Assembly (NCBI GenBank): GCA_019420085.1
Contig: JAHZHV010000051.1
Location: 16,874 to 22,368, forward strand
Direction: 5' to 3'
Length of the DNA: 5,495 nucleotides
Source of the DNA: Christensenella sp.
GTDB taxonomy: Bacteria > Bacillota > Clostridia > Christensenellales > Maliibacteriaceae
Under the pieces are notes generated by a model. That model ran no database searches. It saw only the letters and a program-made list of their open reading frames with translations, and had not been told where the DNA came from. Numbering within the stretch: position 1 is the first letter of the stretch; each line of letters opens with the position of its first letter. The position numbers and the translations under genes are program-made. Positions 1-5,495 of this stretch are shown here, in pieces.

Positions 1-1667
1 AATGCGGACGTCGCCGTATCCAGCGCCGCCGTGCCGCTGCTGAAACGCTGCACGCCGCCGGCAAGCTGCGCTGCACCGTCGGCCGATTGCGACAGGCCGT
101 CATGCAGTGCGCCGTAATTGTCGCTCAACTGCGCGATGCCGTCCATGCACTGGTCAAGCCCCGCGTCAAACGTCGCATATTGCTCCGCCAGCGTCCGGAT
201 TCCCTGCGCAAGCAGCTGCAGCTGCGACAAATCCAAATCAGAAAGCGTATCCTCAAGCGCATCCGCCAGTAAATTAAGCATCGTTCCGACAGAAGAAATA
301 CCCGGATTCTTCTGTGTTCCATCGCCGTTTACAATCGTATCCAGTGCGGTGGAAGTCATCGAAAGCAGCATCCGTATACTGACGCTCGTCTGGGGATCAG
401 CCTGCGTATACGTCTGTTTGACAATCTGCGCCTGCTGATACACTTCAAGCAGATTCGAAAGCGCCGCCTTCTGTGCATCCTGTGCATCTTGCATCATTTG
501 CGCAATCAGCGCAAGATCCGCATCACTGAGCGTATCAATTCCACCGATTGCCGCATCCAGCACCTGCACCGCTGCGGCATGCTGCTGCTGCAGCTGGTTT
601 AGCGCTGATGCCGTATTGTCAATGCCCTGCGCCGCAGCGCGCAGAAGCGAAAGCAGCATCTGAATCTGTTCCTCGTCAAAATCCGGCAGATCGTCAAGGC
701 CCTGCAGCTGTGAAGCAATCTGTTCCAGTCCCTGTTTGATCTGGTCGGAACCCTGCTTGATCGAGCCGGTATTCGCCGCAAGCGTGCGCAGGCCCTGCGC
801 ATAGGAAGCAGAACCCCCGACAAGCTGCTGCATGCCGCTGCTGAGCGCAGAAGCGCCGCCATACAGCGCCGCCGCGCCGCTGTTGAGCGTGGAGATCGCG
901 TCGCAAAGCGGCATCATCTCCTGCGTCAGGCCGTCGGTATCGGGCAGTTCAATCGGCAAAGAAAACGGGATCGCGTTGATGGAGATGCCGTCCATGGCAA
1001 AATCCTCTACCTGCGCCTCGATTGTAAAATCCGCATCCTTGGACGGCAATACCGTATAGGTCAGCACCTTATCCGTTCCCGCATTGGCAATGGTCGCCTC
1101 GGGCGCGTCGATCTTCGTGCATGTCTGCGCATCCAGCGTCACGGAGATCTGAAGCATATAGTATTCCGCAAACGTCGGATCGACATCCTCATTGCGGCTG
1201 CTTTGCACATGAATCTGGAGCGTTCCGCTTTTGCCTGCGATTTGCGCGGCGCTCATGGGCTGACCGTCCATGCGGTAGTCAATCGAAAAGTCCCACGGCA
1301 GCGCCTTGTTTCCCAGCGTGCCCTGATAATAGAACGCGCCCGGCGACACATCGACCGATACGCAGTCGCCGTCCTGACGGATTTCAGCCTCCGTGGAAAG
1401 GTTCTTCAGCTGCGTATAATCGCCGTAATCGGTAAGCACGCCGCCGCTTTGCACCTGAAATTCATTGACGACATACATCCCGTCAACAGAGCCGTCCGCT
1501 GCAAGATTTGCATAGACGACCTCCTGCTTACCCGCATCCAATACGGCGCCCTGCGCCTGCGTCGTCGTACTTTCCTGCGCAGCGGGCGCCGCCACAACCG
1601 TCGCCGTCAGCATCACAATAAATACCGTTGCCATCGCAAGGCAGCGCCAAAAGCGTTTTGCCTTCAT
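1..1667 (-). CDS. Secreted LxxG heptad-repeat protein (YhgE/Pip-like), partner of the MMPL transporter; 3' end beyond window
   Basis: The frame is open from ATG 1667 to the left edge: 555 codons with no stop, so the C-terminus is missing. I see a signal peptide (basic MKAKR, hydrophobic residues 9-25, likely cleavage after the APA at 27-29), placing the protein outside the membrane. Residues about 45-250 form a probably beta-rich region with segments such as VVYANLAADGSV, LPWDFSIDYRMDG and IAGKSGTLQIHV; I recall similar segments in clostridial proteins encoded beside MMPL transporters. Residues 258-313 and 497-552 are LxxG-type heptads like those of YhgE/Pip and EsaA-like proteins. Residues 320-490 are rich in Ala, Gln and Leu and look helical. 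The gene starts 6 bases after the transporter stop, with a strong ribosome binding site inside the end of that gene, so translation is probably linked. Family members often end in a membrane segment; any such segment here lies off the window. Function unknown; I infer an extracytoplasmic partner of the transporter. Confidence 0.88.
   Translation of the reverse strand, partial: MKAKRFWRCLAMATVFIVMLTATVVAAPAAQESTTTQAQGAVLDAGKQEVVYANLAADGSVDGMYVVNEFQVQSGGVLTDYGDYTQLKNLSTEAEIRQDGDCVSVDVSPGAFYYQGTLGNKALPWDFSIDYRMDGQPMSAAQIAGKSGTLQIHVQSSRNEDVDPTFAEYYMLQISVTLDAQTCTKIDAPEATIANAGTDKVLTYTVLPSKDADFTIEAQVEDFAMDGISINAIPFSLPIELPDTDGLTQEMMPLCDAISTLNSGAAALYGGASALSSGMQQLVGGSASYAQGLRTLAANTGSIKQGSDQIKQGLEQIASQLQGLDDLPDFDEEQIQMLLSLLRAAAQGIDNTASALNQLQQQHAAAVQVLDAAIGGIDTLSDADLALIAQMMQDAQDAQKAALSNLLEVYQQAQIVKQTYTQADPQTSVSIRMLLSMTSTALDTIVNGDGTQKNPGISSVGTMLNLLADALEDTLSDLDLSQLQLLAQGIRTLAEQYATFDAGLDQCMDGIAQLSDNYGALHDGLSQSADGAAQLAGGVQRFSSGTAALDTATSA
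12..179 (-). repeat. Heptad block 2 (protein-level LxxG repeats)
   Basis: Residues 497-552 give eight in-phase heptads: YATFDAG, LDQCMDG, IAQLSDN, YGALHDG, LSQSADG, AAQLAGG, VQRFSSG, TAALDTA. The repeat may continue past the left edge. It has the same register and Gly-at-7 rule as the first block, from which it is separated by about 175 helical residues without the Gly pattern. Confidence 0.75.
708..896 (-). repeat. Heptad block 1 (protein-level LxxG repeats, about 21-bp period)
   Basis: Residues 258-320 of the secreted protein divide into nine consecutive seven-residue units without a phase break: ISTLNSG, AAALYGG, ASALSSG, MQQLVGG, SASYAQG, LRTLAAN, TGSIKQG, SDQIKQG, LEQIASQ. Position 4 is usually Leu or Ile and position 7 usually Gly. 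This matches the xxxLxxG heptad pattern known from YhgE/Pip-type surface proteins, where it is thought to form long helical rods. The DNA copies have diverged, so this is not a tandem DNA repeat prone to slippage. Confidence 0.8.
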
Positions 1668-1673
1668 TTTTCA

Positions 1674-3749
1674 TCAAGCTCCTTTCGCGGTACTGCCGCC
1701 GCGGTAGAACCGCGCGCGATATGTCAAAAGATCAACCGGTCTGTCAAAAATGCGCAACAGAATCGGCAGCAGGCAGAATACCATCAGCATGGACAGCACC
1801 GTGCCCTTTGCAAGCAGCGCACCCAGTTCCGCAACAATCGGGTTGCTGGATGTAATCGAAAGCGCGATGCCGGCAATCGTCAGCGTCGTGCCGGACATCA
1901 GAATCGACTTAAACGCCTCTCCCATCGCCTGTGTCATTGCCTGCAGCTGGGGCATTATCTTTCGGTTGTCCAGATAATAGCTCGTCAACAAAATCGCGTA
2001 GTCGACCGTTGCGCCAAGCTGAACGGTGCTGATGACCAGATAGCCCATAAAGTGCAGCGACGTGCCGGTAAAATACGGAATCGCAAGGTTGATCCAAATG
2101 CCGATCTCAATGGTAAACAGCAGCAGGAACGGCAGTACCGCCGAGCGGAACGTCACGACAAGCACTGCAAAAATCGACACAATCGCCAGAAGGTTGACAA
2201 AGACGTTATCCTCCTGCACGACTGTCTTCATATCGTACAGGTTTGCGCTCTGCCCCGCCGCGTAGAACGAATCGCCGTAATAGCCACGCACCACGTCGTA
2301 GACAGCCTCCACGGTGGAGAACGCCGCATCGCCCTCCGCCGGCGTGTCAAGATACAGGATGATGCGCGCATACTCGCCCGCGTAAAACTGGCCGGTAATT
2401 GCCTCGTCCAGGAAATCCGACGGAATGGCAGTGCCGACCTGCAGCGCGTACGACACGACGCTTGTGACATTTTGCACCTGCTGCAGATCCTTCGACAGCG
2501 CAAGCTCCTTTGCCACATCCGTATTCGGAACCAGGATGGCCATTGCCGTGTTATATCCGAATTCCTGCTGAATACTCTGATTATCCTGGTAATTGCGGCT
2601 GTCGGGATTTGTCTCAACGTTGCCGTAGGTAAACGTCACGCGCTGCTGTCCAAGATACGCCGGTACGACCAGAATCACGACCAAGATCAGCACGACGACG
2701 CCCGCACCACGCAGAACGCGATAGACGTTGCGGAAACTGGGCAGAAAATCGCGGTGCCGCGTTTTATCAATGGCACGATAGCACAAAAGCGTCAGAGCCG
2801 GCAAAAACACCATACAGGAAATGAAGCTCAATACAATGCCCTTGGTCAGATTCAGTCCAAGATCCGCACCGATGCCGAACTTCATAAACGCCAGCGCAAC
2901 AAATCCAAACAGCGTCGTCACCGCACTTGCCGCAATGGCCTTGACGGATTTTTGCATGGCCTTGCCCATCGCCGCTTCCGGCGTCTTTTCCGTCGCACGA
3001 TAGGCTTCAAAACTGTGCAGCAGGAAAATCGCATAATCCAGCGATACGGCAAGCTGCAATACCGGCGCCACGCCGTTCGTCACAAAGGAAATCTCACCGG
3101 TCAGTGTGTTGGTTCCCATGCTGATGACAATCGAAACACCGATTGCCACCAAAAACAGCAGCGGCTCAATCCACGAGGATGTCGACAGCACCAGAAGAAG
3201 GATGATCGCCGGCACCAGAATGATGACGGCATTCGTCACTTCCGTATTCGTCGCGCCGCGCATCGACGCCGTATCGGCTGCTTCGCCGGAAACGGCGCAG
3301 GCCTGGCCAAACGTTTCCCGAATGGCGTCGATCGTCTCAACTTCCTGTCCCTCGGCAATCGTCACCGAATACAGCGCGTTTCCATCTTTGTAGAATCCGG
3401 CTACGGTATCCGGATCGCACGTCTCAATCGGCGTCTTTAAATCCACGGTATCGTCAAGCCAAATGACGCCCTCCACGCCCGGAATCTGCATCAGTGTCTG
3501 CTTATACGACGCCGCCTGCGTCAGGGAAACATCCCGTATCATGACGTTTGCGTTGGGCATCGCCTGAGAAAAACTATCCTGCATGATCTGCACCGCTTTG
3601 GTCGACTGCGCCGTCTCAGGCAGATAATCCACCATATTGTAATTGACCTGTACCCGCAGTGCCAGCACGGCGCACAAAACAGCCAGCAGCACAAACACAG
3701 CCGCAATCAGCTTCTTATGGCGTATTACAAAGTTCGTGTAGCTGTGCAT
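1674..3749 (-). CDS. MMPL/RND-family transporter, 12 TM
   Basis: A complete 691-residue member of the RND superfamily, MMPL branch: proton-driven export across the cytoplasmic membrane. The layout is the family's duplicated 6+6 arrangement: TM1 about 14-31, extracellular loop 32-172, TM2-6 between 173 and 322, TM7 348-367, second loop 368-515, TM8-12 between 516 and 665. The Asp-Tyr pairs D238-Y239 (SLDYAIFLLHSF) in TM4 and D583-Y584 (TVDYAILLTSYY) in TM10 sit where the proton-relay pairs of mycobacterial MmpL3 lie, so the pump looks active. I chose ATG 3749 because GGAGG stands 7 bases upstream and families of this type begin just before TM1. An in-frame ATG at 3794 adds 15 polar residues and has AGGAA 6 bases upstream, so 706 residues is possible. 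It is the first gene of its transcript and is followed closely by the secreted heptad protein. Cargo unknown: lipid, peptide or drug export are all possible. Confidence 0.95.
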   Translation of the reverse strand: MHSYTNFVIRHKKLIAAVFVLLAVLCAVLALRVQVNYNMVDYLPETAQSTKAVQIMQDSFSQAMPNANVMIRDVSLTQAASYKQTLMQIPGVEGVIWLDDTVDLKTPIETCDPDTVAGFYKDGNALYSVTIAEGQEVETIDAIRETFGQACAVSGEAADTASMRGATNTEVTNAVIILVPAIILLLVLSTSSWIEPLLFLVAIGVSIVISMGTNTLTGEISFVTNGVAPVLQLAVSLDYAIFLLHSFEAYRATEKTPEAAMGKAMQKSVKAIAASAVTTLFGFVALAFMKFGIGADLGLNLTKGIVLSFISCMVFLPALTLLCYRAIDKTRHRDFLPSFRNVYRVLRGAGVVVLILVVILVVPAYLGQQRVTFTYGNVETNPDSRNYQDNQSIQQEFGYNTAMAILVPNTDVAKELALSKDLQQVQNVTSVVSYALQVGTAIPSDFLDEAITGQFYAGEYARIILYLDTPAEGDAAFSTVEAVYDVVRGYYGDSFYAAGQSANLYDMKTVVQEDNVFVNLLAIVSIFAVLVVTFRSAVLPFLLLFTIEIGIWINLAIPYFTGTSLHFMGYLVISTVQLGATVDYAILLTSYYLDNRKIMPQLQAMTQAMGEAFKSILMSGTTLTIAGIALSITSSNPIVAELGALLAKGTVLSMLMVFCLLPILLRIFDRPVDLLTYRARFYRGGSTAKGA
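1679..1685 (-). promoter_or_regulatory. Ribosome binding site of the heptad protein gene
   Basis: On the minus strand AAAGGAG ends 11 bases before ATG 1667 and lies inside the last codons of the transporter gene. It selects ATG 1667. Another ATG, at 1674, is out of frame with the signal peptide and overlaps the transporter stop. Confidence 0.7.
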
Positions 3750-3756
3750 CCGTTTG

Positions 3757-3761
3757 CCTCC
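3757..3761 (-). promoter_or_regulatory. Ribosome binding site deciding the transporter start
   Basis: GGAGG on the minus strand with 7 bases to ATG 3749 is the best-placed site in the region and favours the shorter protein. The competing AGGAA at 3801-3805, 6 bases before ATG 3794, is weaker but usable. Confidence 0.6.
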
Positions 3762-3815
3762 GTCCGACCGCACAACAAACGTACCGTTCACCATGCAGTC
3801 TTCCTGTTTTCTTGT

Positions 3816-3844
3816 ATCTTAAGCGACACGGTGTATGAAATCAA
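3816..3844 (-). promoter_or_regulatory. Candidate sigma-A-type promoter for the transporter unit
   Basis: On the minus strand TTGATT (3844-3839) and TAAGAT (3821-3816) are separated by exactly 17 bases, each matching the consensus at four of six positions. Transcription would start near 3809, leaving about 15 bases to ATG 3794 or 60 to ATG 3749. It lies downstream of the terminator that ends the preceding unit, where a promoter is expected. A TTGACG at 3869-3864 has no good -10 partner. Confidence 0.5.
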
Positions 3845-3856
3845 CCGACAATGTCG
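3826..3856. promoter_or_regulatory. Possible operator: two small palindromes at the promoter
   Basis: CGACA-A-TGTCG (3846-3856) ends one base before the -35 box, and ACAC-G-GTGT (3826-3834) lies in the spacer between -35 and -10. Their positions suit binding by a repressor or activator. No regulator gene is in the window, both palindromes are short, and chance occurrence is possible. Confidence 0.22.
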
Positions 3857-3927
3857 TCCGATGCGTCAAAAAGACTACAAAAAACAAAAGTCTGTTGGAA
3901 ACTTACAGGATCTTAATGGATGTTTAC

Positions 3928-3970
3928 AAAAAGGACACAGCGGCATTGTCATACCGCTGTGTCTTTTTTT
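3928..3970 (-). terminator. Intrinsic terminator after the deacylase gene, bidirectional in form
   Basis: A perfect 10-bp stem, GACACAGCGG (3934-3943) with CCGCTGTGTC (3954-3963), encloses a 10-base loop. On the minus strand it is followed by C and five T (3932-3928), ending transcripts from the ligase and deacylase genes about 20 bases past the deacylase stop. On the plus strand seven T follow (3964-3970), so it could also stop antisense transcription coming from the left. It separates the two units on the same strand. Confidence 0.88.
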
Positions 3971-3986
3971 GTGCATCGTATACCAT

Positions 3987-4481
3987 TCACTGCGCTGCAT
4001 CCGTAAGCTGCGCGTATGTACCATTGACAACGCGCACCAAATCATCCGGCGCCAGCGCAATCTGCGAGCCGATCCGCCCGCCGCTTACGAGAATTTCCTC
4101 CAGCGCACATGCCGAATCGTCAACAAACGTCGGGTACGCCTTTTTCATCCCGATCGGAGAACAGCCGCCGCGCACATAGCCGGTAACGGACGTCAAATCC
4201 TTCACATGCAGCATCTGCACGCTCTTTTCCCCTGCTGCGGCAGCGGCCTTCTTTAAATCAAGTTCCGCCGCCACAGGGATGACGAAGACGTAATACGCGC
4301 CGCTTTTTCCCTGCGCCGCAAGCGTCTTGAATACGCGCCGCACATCCTGCCCCAGCATTCCGGCAACCGTCACGCCGTCGGTAAATCCGTCGCAATCGTA
4401 CGTATACTCCCGATGCGCAATCCCCGCCTGCGTCAGAATGCGCATGGCATTGGTCTTCACGTTTTTATGCGCCATAATCAC
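3987..4481 (-). CDS. ybaK: YbaK/EbsC-type Cys-tRNA(Pro) deacylase
   Basis: A complete protein of 164 residues from GTG 4481 (162 from ATG 4475), close to the usual length of the family. YbaK is a cytoplasmic editing enzyme that hydrolyses cysteine wrongly attached to tRNA(Pro) by prolyl-tRNA synthetase. Family marks seen, numbered from GTG: VFKTL with K52, matching the essential lysine of the family; GGCSPIGMKK at 105-114; SGGRIGSQIALAPDDL at 133-148. The GTG start overlaps the stop of the upstream ligase gene as GTGA, while ATG 4475 begins just after that stop. Neither has an obvious ribosome binding site, so translation probably depends on ribosomes finishing the ligase gene. A terminator follows directly, making this the last gene of its transcript. 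The family assignment is firm; specificity for Cys rather than another amino acid is inferred from the family. Confidence 0.95.
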   Translation of the reverse strand: MIMAHKNVKTNAMRILTQAGIAHREYTYDCDGFTDGVTVAGMLGQDVRRVFKTLAAQGKSGAYYVFVIPVAAELDLKKAAAAAGEKSVQMLHVKDLTSVTGYVRGGCSPIGMKKAYPTFVDDSACALEEILVSGGRIGSQIALAPDDLVRVVNGTYAQLTDAAQ

Positions 4482-5495
4482 TTTGTCTGCTGCGCGACGA
4501 TCGCATCCGCATGGAACTTCTTTCGAAGTTTCGGCTTTTCAATCTTGCCCGTCGGGTTGCGCGGAACCCGATCAAAGATAATTTTTCTGGGACGCTTGTA
4601 GCGCGGCAGCGCCTTGCAGAATTCCCGGATATCTTCTTCGGTGCACGTAAAGCCGTCCCGCACCTCGATAATCGCCGCAGCAATTTCGCCAAGACGTTTA
4701 TCCGGCAGACCGATCACCGCCACGTCCTTGATCGCCTCGTCACTGCGCAGGAAATCCTCAATCTGCACCGGATAGATGTTTTCCCCACCCGTGATGATAA
4801 CATCCTTTTTGCGGTCAACCAGATAGATGAAACCATCCGCATCCTGCATGGCCATGTCGCCGGTATACAGCCAGTCGCCTTTCTTGGCCGCCGCCGTAGC
4901 CGCCGGATCGCGGTAGTAGCACTTCATGACGCCGGGGCCCTTGACGATCAGTTCGCCAACCTGTCCCTGCGCCACGGGCTGCCCGTTTTCATCGACAATC
5001 TGCGCCTCCCAATTGTGACCCGGCACGCCGATTGCGCCGACTTTATGAATGTTCTCCACGCCAAGATGCACACAGCCCGGACCGATGGACTCGGAAAGGC
5101 CGTAATTGGTATCATACTGCTGATTGGGAAAATGCTTATGCCAACGCGCAATCAGACTCTGCGGCACCGGCTGTGCGCCGATGTGCATCAGGCGCCACTG
5201 ATCCAGTTTGTAATCGGACAGCTTTACCTTCCCGCTGTCGATGGCATCCAGAATATCCTGCGCCCACGGCACGAGCAGCCAGACGATCGTCGCCTGTTCC
5301 TGCGATGCTGCCTGCAAAATCCACTCCGGCTTCGTGCCGCGCAGCAGAACTGCCTTTCCGCCGACCAGAAAACTTCCGAACCAGTGCATCTTTGCGCCCG
5401 TATGATACAGCGGCGGAATGCACAGGAACACATCGTCATGCGTCTGACCATGATGTGCATTTTCCGTGTAGCAGGCCGACATCAGCGCCTCATGC
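4478..5495 (-). CDS. AMP-forming acyl-CoA ligase (FadD-like), 5' end beyond window
   Basis: The last 338 residues are visible; the frame stays open past the right edge, and full-length relatives of about 500-560 residues suggest 160-220 are missing. The enzyme belongs to the ANL superfamily: it adenylates a carboxylic acid with ATP and transfers the acyl group to coenzyme A. Counting from the edge, I see PPLYHTGA (27-34), the NYGLSES motif (130-136) that contacts the adenylate, LYTGD (209-213) with the ATP-ribose aspartate, the hinge and CoA-site segment DRKKDVIITGGENIYP (227-242), and PTGKIEK (314-320) whose lysine 317 is the adenylation catalyst. All expected C-terminal residues are present, so it should be active. 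The P-loop-like motif lies off the window. The substrate cannot be read from this part; medium- or long-chain fatty acids are the usual annotation, but aromatic or other acids are possible. The next gene, ybaK, starts within its stop codon. Confidence 0.95.
   Translation of the reverse strand, partial: HEALMSACYTENAHHGQTHDDVFLCIPPLYHTGAKMHWFGSFLVGGKAVLLRGTKPEWILQAASQEQATIVWLLVPWAQDILDAIDSGKVKLSDYKLDQWRLMHIGAQPVPQSLIARWHKHFPNQQYDTNYGLSESIGPGCVHLGVENIHKVGAIGVPGHNWEAQIVDENGQPVAQGQVGELIVKGPGVMKCYYRDPAATAAAKKGDWLYTGDMAMQDADGFIYLVDRKKDVIITGGENIYPVQIEDFLRSDEAIKDVAVIGLPDKRLGEIAAAIIEVRDGFTCTEEDIREFCKALPRYKRPRKIIFDRVPRNPTGKIEKPKLRKKFHADAIVAQQTK

Noticed and set aside
1..1667. The Gln/Ala-rich repeats considered as a DNA tandem repeat or phase-variable tract.
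   Set aside because: The heptads repeat only at protein level; their codons differ between units and no long exact DNA copies are visible.
1203..3440. A 745-residue plus-strand reading frame running antisense to both the transporter and the heptad gene.
   Set aside because: It is codon-aligned with both minus-strand genes, which happen to share a frame, so it stays open only because they avoid TTA, CTA and TCA codons here. It ends exactly where the transporter uses a TTA leucine codon (3440-3438). Its product is rich in Arg, His and Gln with no recognisable domain.
3864..3869. TTGACG as a near-perfect -35 box on the minus strand.
   Set aside because: At 17 or 18 bases downstream the hexamers are GGTTGA or GTTGAT, poor -10 matches; the TTGATT/TAAGAT pair is better.
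3872..3893. A second possible hairpin, AGACT with AGTCT, followed by a T-run on the minus strand.
   Set aside because: The stem is only 5 A/T-containing pairs around a 12-base loop, too weak for a terminator, and a much stronger one lies just upstream.
3717..4256. A 179-residue plus-strand frame across the intergenic region and the deacylase gene.
   Set aside because: It is again codon-aligned antisense to ybaK and ends at a TTA leucine codon of that gene. It runs through the terminator hairpin and has no recognisable family features.

Overview
The window looks like a GC-rich Firmicute, most likely a gut-type Clostridia species. This is an inference: the genes have strong GGAG-type ribosome binding sites and favour G/C in third codon positions. 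The RND transporter has no visible outer-membrane partner, and its partner gene is a secreted LxxG heptad-repeat protein of a kind seen beside MMPL transporters in this group. I cannot name a genus.

All four genes lie on the minus strand, so transcription runs from the right edge to the left. Positions 5495-4478 hold the C-terminal two thirds of an AMP-forming acyl-CoA ligase, cut by the right edge. Its stop codon overlaps the start of a complete YbaK/EbsC-type Cys-tRNA(Pro) deacylase (4481-3987). A strong hairpin with T-tracts on both strands (3928-3970) closes this first unit. The remaining intergenic DNA (about 3927-3795) carries a plausible sigma-A-type promoter and small palindromes but no gene.

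The second unit starts with a complete 12-TM MMPL/RND transporter (3749-1674, or from 3794 with an upstream start). Six bases after its stop begins a secreted protein with a signal peptide, a conserved beta-rich N-terminal region and two blocks of LxxG heptads (1667 to beyond position 1). Their spacing suggests co-transcription and shared function at the cell surface: a proton-driven exporter of an unknown, probably hydrophobic, cargo and an extracytoplasmic partner.

The most interesting item is this RND plus heptad-protein pair, whose job is not evident from sequence. The remaining genes are well-known families. No RNA genes, mobile elements, CRISPR arrays or integration sites were seen. The long plus-strand reading frames are antisense artefacts of codon bias.
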